Positions 18,920-28,168 of a stretch of DNA of 64,000 bases are shown here, one piece after another. A program made the translations under genes and the position numbers. The stretch is from Pseudomonadota bacterium (GTDB taxonomy: Bacteria; Pseudomonadota; Gammaproteobacteria; Pseudomonadales; Pseudomonadaceae), in contig JAEYXX010000129.1 of the NCBI GenBank assembly GCA_023431055.1, forward strand, positions 1 to 64,000, read 5' to 3'. How positions within the stretch are numbered: position 1 is the stretch's first letter; each line of letters starts with the position of its first letter. Below the pieces are notes generated by a model that did no database searches, was not told the DNA's origin, and saw only the letters and a program-made list of their open reading frames with translations.

Positions 18920-20587
18920 TTGTCCACGCTCGTCGAACCCATGCGCTTGGTTCTGCTGGCGGACTCGCCAGGCTGGGCTGAATCGTTGCGCGAACACCTG
19001 GGCGCCCTTGGCAGCCCCTTTCCGCTGATCACCGCACCTTCCTGGGAAGCGGCCAGCAATCTGTTCGATGATCATGCCAGTGGCCTGCTGCTGACCACGC
19101 CACAGGCAATGCCCGAGGCCGGCCAATGCCCGCTGCCGATGGTGCTGCTGCTCGAAGACGAGCCCGTCGAGGAGCCGAGCGGCGTCAGCGACTGGCTGGT
19201 GCGTAGCAGTCTCAATCTCGATGTATTGCGCCGCTGCCTGCGCTACGCGCGCGAGCAGGGCAATCTCAAACATACCCTGCAGCGTCTCGCCGAGCAGGAC
19301 CCGCTGACCGGCATCGCCAACCGCCAGGGTTTCCAGACCCTGCTTGCCGCGCGCCTGGCCGAATGCGGCGGCCGTGGCCTGGTGCTCGGGCATCTCGACC
19401 TGGATAACTTCCGTCACGCCAACGACGCTCTGGGTTATCAGGGCGGCGATCGCCTGATCCTGCAGGTGGTGGCGCGGCTCAAGGGGTTGCTGCAGCCCTG
19501 CGACCAGCTGGCCCGCCTGGGCAGCGACGAGTTCGCCCTGTTGCTTGACGTACGCCGCGACCCGCAGCGCGTCGAGCGCCTGGCCGAGCGCGTTACCGAA
19601 GTGCTGGGCGAGCCCTACTGGGTCGACGGCGAAAGTCTGCTGATCGCCTGCAGCCTGGGGCTGGCCCATGCCCGCGCCGGGGAGGGCGCCGACCCGCTGC
19701 TGTGGCACGCGCATATCGCCATGCAGCACGCCAAGAGCCAGCAGGGTTGCGTGTTTCACGTCTATGACGAGCGGCTCAACCGCAGTGCGCGCAGCCAGGC
19801 CGATCTGGAGAGCGAGCTGCGCCGCGCATTGCGTCGGGACGAGCTGGAGCTGCACTACCAGCCGCGCCTGTGCCTCAAGAGCGGGCGCATCGTTGGCCTG
19901 GAGGCACTGGTGCGTTGGCAGCACAGTGAACGCGGGCTGCTCTCGCCCAACGGGTTCGTGCCGCTGGCCGAGGAAACCGGGCTGATCGTGCCGCTCGGTT
20001 ACTGGGTCATCTCCCGCGCCCTGCGCGACATGCAGTGGTTGCGCGGGCGTGGTCTGCCGGCCCTGCACATGGCGATCAACCTGTCGTTCCGTCAGTTCCA
20101 GGACAGCCAGTTGCTGCCGACGCTCGGCCGTCTGATCGAAGAGCGCGGTGTCGATGCGCAGTGGCTGGAGTTCGAATTGACCGAAACCGCAGTGATGCGC
20201 CGCAGCGAGCAGGTGCAACAGACCATGCTGGCGCTCGGAAGACTTGGCGTGCGTTTTTCCCTGGATGACTTCGGGACCGGTTTCTCCTCCTTCGTCCATC
20301 TCAACAACCTGCCGATCACCCTGTTGAAGATCGACAGGAGTTTCGTCGGCGGCATGGGCGAGCGCGCCGAAAATCGCCAGCTGGTGCGGGCGATGATCAA
20401 TCTGGCGCACAACCTCAATCTCGAGGTGGTGGCCGAAGGGGTGGAAAACATCGAGCAGCTGGACATGCTGCGCCAGTTCGGTTGCGACCAGGTGCAGGGC
20501 TATCTGATCAGCAAGGCCGTACCGCTGGCCGAGCTGGCGCGTTTTCTGGTGTTCGGCATGCGCCAGCCTCTACTCGGCGGGTCGTAA
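18920..20587 (+). CDS. GGDEF/EAL protein, likely c-di-GMP phosphodiesterase
   Basis: A 555-aa soluble protein. Residues 1-~110 resemble a degenerate receiver; ~125-290 form a GGDEF domain whose signature is GSDEF (RLGSDEFALLL). Residues ~300-545 form an EAL domain with GLEALVRWQ, ELTETAVM, DDFGTGFSS, KIDRSFV and EGVEN intact. That favours c-di-GMP hydrolysis. It resembles the P. aeruginosa protein I recall as PA5295/ProE. TTG 18920 is taken as the start because GGAGGT lies 3 nt upstream, a tight spacing; TTG 18899 and ATG 18941 are alternatives. Confidence 0.88.
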   Translation: MSTLVEPMRLVLLADSPGWAESLREHLGALGSPFPLITAPSWEAASNLFDDHASGLLLTTPQAMPEAGQCPLPMVLLLEDEPVEEPSGVSDWLVRSSLNLDVLRRCLRYAREQGNLKHTLQRLAEQDPLTGIANRQGFQTLLAARLAECGGRGLVLGHLDLDNFRHANDALGYQGGDRLILQVVARLKGLLQPCDQLARLGSDEFALLLDVRRDPQRVERLAERVTEVLGEPYWVDGESLLIACSLGLAHARAGEGADPLLWHAHIAMQHAKSQQGCVFHVYDERLNRSARSQADLESELRRALRRDELELHYQPRLCLKSGRIVGLEALVRWQHSERGLLSPNGFVPLAEETGLIVPLGYWVISRALRDMQWLRGRGLPALHMAINLSFRQFQDSQLLPTLGRLIEERGVDAQWLEFELTETAVMRRSEQVQQTMLALGRLGVRFSLDDFGTGFSSFVHLNNLPITLLKIDRSFVGGMGERAENRQLVRAMINLAHNLNLEVVAEGVENIEQLDMLRQFGCDQVQGYLISKAVPLAELARFLVFGMRQPLLGGS

Positions 20588-20590
20588 CCC

Positions 20591-20650
20591 GTAGCCCGGA
20601 TGCAATCCGGGGCCGTGTGTCGGGGCTTCCCCGGATTGCATCCGGGCTAC
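20591..20650. repeat. REP-like pair, family A, overlapping the MATE stop codon
   Basis: GTAGCCCGGATGCAATCCGG and CCGGATTGCATCCGGGCTAC form an inverted pair between two convergent genes. The final GGGCTAC supplies the stop codon (20647-20649) of the minus-strand MATE gene. Confidence 0.88.
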
Positions 20651-22032
20651 GACAGGCAGACCTCGCCCTCGATAGCTTTCGGCCGCTGCAGGCGTGCGGT
20701 CTTCCACTGGAAACCCAGCACCAGGCCGGTTGCCGTCGCTGCCAGGCCGGCCGCTAGCCCCCACCAGACGCCCTGTGCGCCCCAACCCAGGGCGAAGGCC
20801 AGCAGCCAGGCCAGCGGTGCACCGATGCACCAGTATCCAGTCAGGCCGATCACCAGGGTGGTGCGGCCGTCGTTGAGACCGCGAATCGCGCCCATGGCGA
20901 TGCTTTGCAGGCCGTCGAACAGCTCGAACCAGGCGGCAATCGCCAGCAGGCTCACCGCCAGGGTGACGATATCGGCGAACGCCGGATCATGGCGGTCGAG
21001 GAACAGGCCGATGATCCACTCCGGCAGCAGCCAGAACAGCAGGGCGAACACCAGCATCAGTGCCGCGCCGAGGCACATGCCTAGATGCCCGGCCAGGCGC
21101 GACAGGTGCAGGCGCTCGGCACCATAGTGCAGGCCAACGCGAAAGGTCACCGCATAGGACAGGCCCTGCGGCACGATGAAGGCCAGAGCAACCGTCTGTA
21201 TGGCGATCTGATGGGCTGCCAGTTGCACGCTGCCCAATGCACCCATGCACAGCGTGGCGAAAGTGAACAGCCCCTGCTCGGCGGCATAGGTGCCGCCGAT
21301 GGGCAGGCCCAGGCGCAGCAGCGCGCGCATTTCCGCCCGCTGCGGGCGACCCAGGCCGCCCTGCAGCCGGTAACGCTGGTAGGTCGGCGAGATCAGAATA
21401 TACAAAGCCAGAGCCAGGGCCATGGCGCTGCTGACCAGCGCGGTGGTCATGCCGATACCGCTCAGGCCCAGGCTGGGCAGACCGAACCAGCCCTCGATCA
21501 GCGCATAGTTGATGACGAAGTTGGCGAACGTGCCGATGATGCTGATGGTCATCACCGGGCCGGGATGGCCGATGGCGCTGGTGAAGCCGCGCAGGGCCAT
21601 GAAACACAGGTACCCGAGCAGGGCCAGCGACAGCGGGCGCAGGAATGCCATGGCCTGGCTGGCCGCAGCCGGGTCCTGGCCCAGGTGCGGCAGCAGCGGG
21701 CCCAGGCCGTTGAGGCACAGGGCGCTGACCATCCCCAGCAGCATCGCCAGCCACAGGCCATTGCGCAGCAGACGGGTGACGCCGTTCGGGTCACCAGCGC
21801 CATGGCGAATGGCGACCAGGCTGCCTACCGCAGCGATCACTCCGGTGCAGAAGATCGAGAAGATGAAGTAGCAGGTAGCGCCCAGCGCGCCACCGGCCAG
21901 TTCCTGCGGGCCGAGCCTGGCCATCATCAAGGTGTCGGTAAAGATCATCAGCGCGTGGGCCAACTGTGCAGAGATCAGCGGGCCGGCCAGGCGCAGCAGC
22001 GCACCCAGTTCGCGACCAAGGGCATTGTTCAT
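20647..22032 (-). CDS. MATE family efflux transporter
   Basis: A 461-aa protein with about 12 membrane segments and the MATE signatures LLRLAGPLISAQLAHALMIFTDTLMMARLG at the N-terminus and GAIRGLNDGRTTLVIGLTGYW in the second half. It exports cationic drugs using H+ or Na+ (NorM/PmpM relatives). It is divergent from the LysR gene (139 nt), a common regulator-target arrangement. The stop codon is contributed by a REP element. Confidence 0.92.
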   Translation of the reverse strand: MNNALGRELGALLRLAGPLISAQLAHALMIFTDTLMMARLGPQELAGGALGATCYFIFSIFCTGVIAAVGSLVAIRHGAGDPNGVTRLLRNGLWLAMLLGMVSALCLNGLGPLLPHLGQDPAAASQAMAFLRPLSLALLGYLCFMALRGFTSAIGHPGPVMTISIIGTFANFVINYALIEGWFGLPSLGLSGIGMTTALVSSAMALALALYILISPTYQRYRLQGGLGRPQRAEMRALLRLGLPIGGTYAAEQGLFTFATLCMGALGSVQLAAHQIAIQTVALAFIVPQGLSYAVTFRVGLHYGAERLHLSRLAGHLGMCLGAALMLVFALLFWLLPEWIIGLFLDRHDPAFADIVTLAVSLLAIAAWFELFDGLQSIAMGAIRGLNDGRTTLVIGLTGYWCIGAPLAWLLAFALGWGAQGVWWGLAAGLAATATGLVLGFQWKTARLQRPKAIEGEVCLS

Positions 22033-22171
22033 GATGAGTAAAACTTCGGCAGGATAGACGTCCCCTGACTGTCGGGGAGTGCGTGATGGCAGCTATTCTC
22101 TGGTCCTAGCCGAATGTTCACAAAAGGAAAAAAGCCATGCTAGGCATGACTGAAACTCATGGTTGGCTGCC

Positions 22172-23092
22172 ATGAATCGGCGCCTGCCACCGCTGTATGC
22201 GCTGCGCGCCTTCGAGGCCGCGGCCCGCCACGCATCCTTCACCCGCGCCGCCGAAGAGCTGGCGATCACCCAGAGTGCGGTGAGCCGGCATATCCGCACG
22301 CTGGAGGACTACTTCGCCTGCCGCCTGTTCGAGCGACGTGGCCGCGTTCTGCATCTGACCGCTCCGGCGCGTGCGCTGCTGCCGGGGCTAAGCGAGGGCT
22401 TCGATGCCCTGGAGCGGGCCAGTGCGGCGCTGCGCGCCGACGATCAGGTGCTGCGTCTGAAGGCGCCCTCCACCCTGACCATGCGCTGGCTGCTGGCGCG
22501 CCTGTCGCACTTTCGCCTGGCCAACCCGGACAGCGAAGTGCAGCTGACCAGCGCCTGGATGGATGTGGACAAGGTGGATTTTCGCCACGAGCCCTTCGAC
22601 TGCGCGGTGCTGCTGTCCGACGGCCAGTTTCCTGACGAGTGGGAAAGCGTGCTGCTGTTCGAGGAATGGCTGACCCCGGTGTGCGCGGCCGTCGATGCCG
22701 AAGCAGGCCCCTGGTCGCTGGCGCGTCTGCAGGCTGCCGAGCAACTGCACCCGACGCCGGACCGGCGCGACTGGCGGCGCTGGTTGCAGGTCACCGGCCT
22801 GGCGGAGCAGGTGCCGCTGAAGACCGGTCAGCTGTTCGATATGCTCGAGCTGGGCATCGTCGCAGCCGCGCGCGGTTATGGCGTATCCATCGGCGACCTG
22901 CTGATGGTGGCGGAGGATGTCAATGCCGGCCGGCTCGGCCTGCCCTGGCCAACGGCGGTATTCAGCGGCGACAGCTACTACCTGGTGTGGCCGCGCAGCC
23001 ATCGTGCGCAGGCGCGTCTGCAGCGGCTGCGCGACTACCTGCTGGCCGAAGTGGCGGCCATGCAGCTACCGCGAGTGGCGCGCGTGTCCTGA
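22172..23092 (+). CDS. LysR family transcriptional regulator (GcvA-like)
   Basis: A 306-aa protein. The N-terminal LysR HTH is LPPLYALRAFEAAARHASFTRAAEELAITQSAVSRHIRTLEDYF, followed by a substrate-binding domain. The pattern 'PPLyALRAFEAAARH.SFtrAAeEL' is the GcvA-like subgroup. The start at 22172 is taken over TTG 22163. It may control the divergent MATE gene; the effector is unknown. Confidence 0.88.
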   Translation: MNRRLPPLYALRAFEAAARHASFTRAAEELAITQSAVSRHIRTLEDYFACRLFERRGRVLHLTAPARALLPGLSEGFDALERASAALRADDQVLRLKAPSTLTMRWLLARLSHFRLANPDSEVQLTSAWMDVDKVDFRHEPFDCAVLLSDGQFPDEWESVLLFEEWLTPVCAAVDAEAGPWSLARLQAAEQLHPTPDRRDWRRWLQVTGLAEQVPLKTGQLFDMLELGIVAAARGYGVSIGDLLMVAEDVNAGRLGLPWPTAVFSGDSYYLVWPRSHRAQARLQRLRDYLLAEVAAMQLPRVARVS

Positions 23093-23183
23093 AGAGAGGC
23101 GTGATAGTGGTCATCGATCATAAATGATGGCCATTCGGCATCTGCTTGTTGACCAACCTTTATTGTCAAGTATCCTTTCGCAC

Positions 23184-23203
23184 TACGACTAAAGTCGTAC
23201 GAC
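23184..23203. promoter_or_regulatory. Overlapping palindromes upstream of the chemoreceptor gene
   Basis: TACGAC-TAAA-GTCGTA (perfect) overlaps the 10-bp palindrome GTCGTACGAC, 61-81 nt before the chemoreceptor ATG. It could be a regulator site or leader hairpin. No matching copy was noticed elsewhere in the window. Confidence 0.35.
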
Positions 23204-23264
23204 GACGTTCTTTAACTCCTTTTTGTTGACCTGCCGTAGTGGCGCCGGGTCCTGAGAGCACAGC

Positions 23265-25241
23265 ATGAACCCTTCTCGTTCCCGTATTGCCCTGCAGCTG
23301 GCCATCGCCCTGGCGTTGGTGCTGGTATTGCTGATCAGCATCAGCACCCTGTTCGCCCTGCGTTCGCTGAACAGCGCCAACCTGGTGACCCGCGCCGAAC
23401 ATCTCGGTAGTGAGGCGCGCCTGCTGGTTGACCAACTGGACACCTTCCACGGCAGCCTGCGCGACAGTACGCAGCGCCTGGCTGGGCTGTTCGAGCAGCG
23501 CTTCAGTAGCGGCCTGCAGGTGCGCGACGATGAGCGCATTACCGTCGGCAGCCTGCAGCCCCCGGCGCTCTACTGGGGGGCGACGCGACTCAACAACGAC
23601 TTCAGTGAAGTCGACGACTTCACCCGCATGACTGCGGGCGTCGCTACCGTGTTCGTGCGCGACGGCGACGAGTTCGTGCGCATCACCACCTCGCTGACCA
23701 AGCAGGACGGTACGCGTGCGCTCGGTACTGTGCTGGACCACCAGCACCCGGCCTACCAGCGCTTGCTGTCCGGCCAGAACTATGTCGGCCGCGCGCTGCT
23801 GTTCGATCGTTATTACATGACCCAGTACACCCCGGTGCGTGATAGCGGTGGGCGGGTGATCGCGGTGCTGTTCGTCGGCTTCGACTACACCGACGCGCAG
23901 AACCTGCAGATGCGTAACCTCACGGATTTCCGTATCGGCAGCACGGGCTCGCTGGCATTGCTCGACGAACAGGGCAAGTGGCTCGTGGCCCCGGCTGGCG
24001 CAGTGACCATGAGCACGCTGCCCGAAGCGCTCGCCGAGCTGATTGCCAACCCAGGCAAGGGTGGTTTCTGGAGCGATGGGCGCGACGAGTTCTACAGCGT
24101 CGCCATGCCATTTGCCGGCGGCCCCTGGACGGTGCTGGCAAGCATGCCGCGTGAAGAAATCCAGGCTGTCACCTGGCGGGTCGGTACCCAACTGGCCATC
24201 GGCAGCGCGCTGACCCTGCTGCTGGCGGTGATCGCCGTGGTCTGGCTGCTACGGCGCAAGCTGCGCCCGCTGGGTGATCTGGTGCAGCAGGCGCACGCGC
24301 TCGGAGCCGGTCATCTCGGTGCGCGCATGGCGCAGTCCAGTGACGACGAAATCGGCGAGCTTGCCCGCAGTTTCAATCGCATGGGTGAGGCTCTGGCGAG
24401 CATGGTGGCGGGTATTCGCAGCGCCGCGCATGATGTCAGCGCGCGTTCGCAGGCCATGTCCGCACTGTCGCGCGACGCCTACCAGGGCATCGATCAACAG
24501 TCCGGTGAGATCACCAGCATGGCCGGTGCGGTGGAGGAGTTCAGCGCCACCTCGCAGAACATCGCCGACAACATGCGCAGCACCGAGCGCCTGGCCAGTG
24601 ACAACGCCCAGCAGACCCGTATCGGTCGCACCTCGATGGATCAGGCCTCAGAAGCGCTGGTGCAGATTGCCGAGGCGCTGGAGCAGACCTCGACCGTGAT
24701 CAACAGCCTGGGCCAGCGCTCGCAGGAAATCGGCGGCATCGTCAGTGTGATTACCTCGATTGCCGATCAGACCAACCTGCTGGCGCTCAATGCAGCCATC
24801 GAAGCGGCGCGCGCCGGTGAGCAGGGCCGCGGTTTCGCCGTGGTCGCTGACGAGGTGCGCAACCTTGCCGGACGTACCCGCGAGGCGACCAACGAAATCT
24901 CGACGATGATCGGCAGCATCCAGAGTGAGACCAGCAGCGCCATTGTCACCATGGAGCAGGGCCGCCAACTGATGCAGGACGGCCTGGAACGCAACGCCAA
25001 GGTAGCTGCGGCGCTGGCGCAGATCAGTGAGCAGAGCGAGGCAGCGGGCGAACAGTTCACTGCGATCACCACTGCCACCAGTGAGCAGAGCAGCACCGCC
25101 ACCGTACTTAGTGCCAACCTGCAGAGCATCGCCCAGGCCAACGGCGAGCAGCGTGAGGTGGTTGCCAACCTGGCCGACACAGCCCGCGAGCTGGATCGCC
25201 TTGCCGTTCAGTTGCGTCAGGAGGTCGAGCGCTTCCGCTGA
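23265..25241 (+). CDS. Methyl-accepting chemotaxis protein, Cache sensor
   Basis: A 658-aa transmembrane chemoreceptor. TM1 is at ~10-32, the periplasmic Cache-type ligand domain at ~33-305 ([21 protein letters not shown] is a Cache hallmark), TM2 at ~312-332 and HAMP at ~333-385. The cytoplasmic MCP domain contains the conserved tip [39 protein letters not shown]. It is an orphan receptor with no che genes nearby. The ligand is unknown; Cache domains often bind amino acids, polyamines or organic acids. Confidence 0.93.
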   Translation: MNPSRSRIALQLAIALALVLVLLISISTLFALRSLNSANLVTRAEHLGSEARLLVDQLDTFHGSLRDSTQRLAGLFEQRFSSGLQVRDDERITVGSLQPPALYWGATRLNNDFSEVDDFTRMTAGVATVFVRDGDEFVRITTSLTKQDGTRALGTVLDHQHPAYQRLLSGQNYVGRALLFDRYYMTQYTPVRDSGGRVIAVLFVGFDYTDAQNLQMRNLTDFRIGSTGSLALLDEQGKWLVAPAGAVTMSTLPEALAELIANPGKGGFWSDGRDEFYSVAMPFAGGPWTVLASMPREEIQAVTWRVGTQLAIGSALTLLLAVIAVVWLLRRKLRPLGDLVQQAHALGAGHLGARMAQSSDDEIGELARSFNRMGEALASMVAGIRSAAHDVSARSQAMSALSRDAYQGIDQQSGEITSMAGAVEEFSATSQNIADNMRSTERLASDNAQQTRIGRTSMDQASEALVQIAEALEQTSTVINSLGQRSQEIGGIVSVITSIADQTNLLALNAAIEAARAGEQGRGFAVVADEVRNLAGRTREATNEISTMIGSIQSETSSAIVTMEQGRQLMQDGLERNAKVAAALAQISEQSEAAGEQFTAITTATSEQSSTATVLSANLQSIAQANGEQREVVANLADTARELDRLAVQLRQEVERFR

Positions 25242-25242
25242 T

Positions 25243-26736
25243 TCAGCCTGCGGCGGGGCGATACTGCAGTGCTTCGGCCAGGTGCTCGCGGCCGATCGAC
25301 TGCCGCTCCGCGAGGTCGGCAAGGGTGCGTGCGACCTTGAGGACGCGATGCGCTGCGCGTAGGGACAGGCCGAGGCGCTCGCAGGCGTTCTCCAGCCATT
25401 GGCGATCCGCGTCGCTCAGCGCGCAGTGCTGGCGCAGGCCAGGCAGGTCGAGAAAGGCATTGGCCACGCCCTGGCGCCGCACCTGGCGTTGACGAGCGTT
25501 GGCCACCTTGGCCGCAGCCTGAGCGGTGCTTTCACCTTCTTGCAGGGGCATCTCCAGGGCTGTGCTTTCGCGGGCCACCGTCAGGTGCAGGTCGATACGA
25601 TCGAGCAGCGGCCCGGACAGCTTGGCGCGGTAGCGCTGGATCTGCTCCGGTGTGCAGCGGCAGCGGTTGCTCGGGTCGCCCAGATAGCCGCAAGGGCAGG
25701 GATTCATGGCGGCAACGAGCTGAAAGCGGGCGGGAAAACGTACCTTGTCGCGCGCCCGGGCAATGACGATATGGCCACTCTCCAGCGGTTCGCGCAGTAC
25801 CTCCAGCACCTTTCTGTCGAACTCCGGCAGTTCGTCCAGGAACAGCACGCCCTGGTGCGCTAGCGTGATTTCGCCAGGCTGCGGGCGACTGCCGCCGCCG
25901 ACCAGCGCTGGCCCCGAAGCGCTATGGTGTGGTGTGCGAAAGGGCCTCTGCGGCCAATGCTGCAATGGCGTATGGCTGGCCACCGAATGGATGGCGGCCA
26001 CCTGCAGCGCCTCGCTTTCATCCAGCGGTGGCAGCAGCCCGGGCAGGCGGCTGGCCAGCAGTGTCTTGCCGGTGCCGGGCGGACCACTGAGCAGCAAATT
26101 GTGCGAGCCGGCGGCAGCCACCAGCAGCGCACGTTTGGCCGCCAGTTGGCCCTGGACTTCGGCCAGGTCCGGGTAAGGCAGGCTCTGTCTGAGCAGTCCC
26201 TGTGCGGCATAGGGCTCGAGTGGCGCGCTGCCGTTGAGGTGTGCCGCGATCTGCAACAGATGTTCGACGGCGATGACTTTCAGCCCCGAAGCGAGGCTGG
26301 CTTCCTCGGCATTGGCTTGCGGCACCAACAGAGTGCGCCCGGCTTCGCGCGCTGCCAAGGCGGCCGGTAATACGCCCTGTACCGGACGTACCGCGCCGGA
26401 CAGCGCCAGCTCGCCCAGGCATTCGTATTCGTCGAGCGACCCTGCCGGCACCTGGCCGCTGGCAGCGAGAATGCCCAAGGCAATGGCGAGATCGAAGCGA
26501 CCGCCGTCCTTCGGCAGGTCTGCCGGCGCCAGATTCAGGGTAATGCGCTTGCTCGGAAACTCGAAGGCTGCATTGAGGATGGCGCTGCGCACGCGGTCCT
26601 TGCTTTCCTTGACCGCGGTCTCCGGCAGGCCCACCAGCGTCAGCGAGGGCAGGCCGTTGGCCAGGTGCGCTTCGACAGTGACGGCCGGTGCTTCTACGCC
26701 GACCTGGGCGCGGCTATGGACGATGGCCAGGGACAT
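25243..26736 (-). CDS. comM: YifB/ComM family Mg-chelatase-like AAA+ ATPase
   Basis: A 497-aa protein. The N-terminal ChlI domain (MSLAIVHSRAQVGVEAPAVTVEAHLANGLPSLTLVGLPETAVKESKDRVRSA) is followed by an AAA+ core with Walker A SGPPGTGKTLLASRLPG, Walker B GVLFLDELPEF and a C-terminal lid. ComM homologues are branch-migration helicases that help integrate foreign DNA during transformation. It ends 1 nt from the chemoreceptor stop, convergent. Confidence 0.92.
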   Translation of the reverse strand: MSLAIVHSRAQVGVEAPAVTVEAHLANGLPSLTLVGLPETAVKESKDRVRSAILNAAFEFPSKRITLNLAPADLPKDGGRFDLAIALGILAASGQVPAGSLDEYECLGELALSGAVRPVQGVLPAALAAREAGRTLLVPQANAEEASLASGLKVIAVEHLLQIAAHLNGSAPLEPYAAQGLLRQSLPYPDLAEVQGQLAAKRALLVAAAGSHNLLLSGPPGTGKTLLASRLPGLLPPLDESEALQVAAIHSVASHTPLQHWPQRPFRTPHHSASGPALVGGGSRPQPGEITLAHQGVLFLDELPEFDRKVLEVLREPLESGHIVIARARDKVRFPARFQLVAAMNPCPCGYLGDPSNRCRCTPEQIQRYRAKLSGPLLDRIDLHLTVARESTALEMPLQEGESTAQAAAKVANARQRQVRRQGVANAFLDLPGLRQHCALSDADRQWLENACERLGLSLRAAHRVLKVARTLADLAERQSIGREHLAEALQYRPAAG

Positions 26737-26768
26737 GATCGCTCCTTGATCAGGTGGGGGGCAGTGCC

Positions 26769-26821
26769 TGTAGGAGCGGCTTCAGCCGCGAAGCCTGTGC
26801 GCGGCTGAAGCCGCTCCTACA
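26769..26821. repeat. TGTAGGAGC inverted repeat, family C
   Basis: TGTAGGAGCGGCTTCAGCCG is matched by CGGCTGAAGCCGCTCCTACA 12 nt later, giving a 20-bp near-perfect stem. It lies between comM and ubiK. Related units are at 30452-30517 and 61385-61447. Confidence 0.88.
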
Positions 26822-26829
26822 ACATAACC

Positions 26830-27087
26830 TTAGTCTGCGGCAGTGAGCTTGGCTTCCAGCTCCGCGACCTTGGCTTCCAGCGCTTCGAGGCGGGCGCGGG
26901 TTCGGGCCAGCACCACCATCTGGCTGTCGAACTCTTCGCGACTGACCAGCTCCAGCTTGCTGAAACCACTTTGCAGCAGGGCTTTGAACTGGGCTTCCAG
27001 TTCTGCGCGCGGCAACGGGCTGTCGCCGCTGAACAGGCGCGAGGCGTGGCTACTGAGGGTGTCGAGCAGGGCTTTCGGCGGCAGCAT
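26830..27087 (-). CDS. ubiK: Ubiquinone biosynthesis accessory factor UbiK (BMFP domain)
   Basis: An 85-aa protein. The N-terminal amphipathic LPPKALLDTLSSHASRLF is followed by a coiled coil, ELEAQFKALLQSGFSKLELVSREEFDSQMVVLARTRARLEALEAKVAELEAKL, matching the BMFP/UbiK family (trimeric helper of UbiJ in aerobic ubiquinone synthesis). The start at 27087 is chosen; the frame extends to 27189 but lacks family signal there. It is divergent from glnK. Confidence 0.92.
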   Translation of the reverse strand: MLPPKALLDTLSSHASRLFSGDSPLPRAELEAQFKALLQSGFSKLELVSREEFDSQMVVLARTRARLEALEAKVAELEAKLTAAD

Positions 27088-27156
27088 GATGAGGTTCCGT
27101 AAACAGACGGTCGGCAGTGTAGCACGCGACTGGAGACGGGACCTTCGTGCATTGGT

Positions 27157-27206
27157 TGCACGATTTTTGAGCATGTGGTGATGCGGCAATGCACCAATAT
27201 TGTGCG
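27157..27206. promoter_or_regulatory. Tandem candidate NtrC-binding sites upstream of glnK
   Basis: Two 17-bp sites resemble the NtrC consensus TGCACCA-N3-TGGTGCA: TGCACGATTTTTGAGCA (27157-27173, three mismatches) and TGCACCAATATTGTGCG (27190-27206, two mismatches). Their centres are 33 bp apart, about three helical turns on one DNA face. They lie ~110 bp upstream of the predicted sigma-54 start site, a typical enhancer layout. Confidence 0.72.
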
Positions 27207-27280
27207 GATGATTTCGTCTGGATCGGCGGGCGACGCTTCAGACACCGGTAAAAGCCTGAAAGATGGCGCTTTCACAGGAG

Positions 27281-27298
27281 CTGGCAAGCTTTCTGCTT
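27281..27298 (+). promoter_or_regulatory. Sigma-54 (RpoN) promoter of glnK
   Basis: CTGGCAAGCTTTCTGCTT has the invariant GG (27283-27284) and GC (27295-27296) separated by exactly 10 nt. It differs little from TGGCACG-N4-TTGCW. Transcription would start near 27308, giving a ~190-nt leader before glnK. Confidence 0.8.
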
Positions 27299-27445
27299 AG
27301 ACCCCAGCGACGCATGCACCGAAGCAGTACCGGTGTGGCAGGCGAAGCGGGGGAGTGTTTCGTCGGGAGCGGTTGGTGGGTATCGGCCAAACCAGGCTGG
27401 AACGGTCGATGCATTACAAAAGCCAGACACTGCGCTTAGACTTGA

Positions 27446-27835
<390 letters not shown>

Positions 27836-27870
27836 CCCGCCTCCGAACCCCACGCCCCAGGAGTAAACCC

Positions 27871-27912
27871 ATGACTCTGCGAACTTTCGCAGGGCTAGGA
27901 GCCCTTTTGTCC
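27871..27912 (+). pseudogene. amtB: Relic of an ammonium-transporter gene (5' end only)
   Basis: After a good ribosome site (CCAGGAGTAAACCC) an ATG opens the peptide MTLRTFAGLGALLS. From memory this matches the start of the signal peptide of pseudomonad AmtB, encoded directly after glnK (MTLRKxAGLGAL...). The similarity then stops: the frame runs 62 codons to 28059 with no membrane segment or Amt motif. The bulk of a ~1.3-kb gene is therefore missing. A GGGCT-AGG-AGCCC-TTTT hairpin at 27892-27908 now lies inside the relic. Confidence 0.6.
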
Positions 27913-28168
27913 TCGAATTCTGGTCATGTGCTGTTTTCGAGGGCGATGCCGGAGTTGGCGATACCCTCGCCACTCTGCTGTGCCAGACCCTCTTCAGGTC
28001 TCGCGCCCGGCCTAGTGATGGGAATGCCTGGTCGCCATACGGCGCAGGGGTTCCGGTGATCCAGAACGAGCGTGGCAACGACCTGTAAAGCATGCGGAAC
28101 GCGTCCGGCGCCAACCTGGACGTTTCAACCGAACAGCGCACAACGAAAGCGCCGGCAAGAGGTGAAAA
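27913..28168. other. Non-coding segment between the amtB relic and the intact amt gene
   Basis: These 256 nt show no protein similarity I recognise. A weak sigma-54-like TTGGCGATACCCTCGCC (GG-N10-GC at 27957-27970) is present. AAGAGGTGAAAA just before 28169 is the ribosome site of the next gene. The sequence may be leftover DNA from the deletion of the first transporter gene. Confidence 0.4.

Noticed and set aside
18899..18941. ATG 18941 as the start of the GGDEF/EAL gene
   Set aside because: It is possible, but the only good ribosome site (GGAGGT at 18911) is too far (25 nt). TTG 18920 fits better, with residual doubt because the spacing there is short.
23166..23264. A FliA (sigma-28) promoter for the chemoreceptor
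   Set aside because: TAAAGTC is present but no GCCGATAA-type -10 lies at the required distance.
27871..28059. A 62-codon ORF after glnK as a functional gene
   Set aside because: Only the first ~14 residues resemble anything (AmtB signal peptide); the rest has no membrane or soluble-fold pattern. Recorded as a relic instead.
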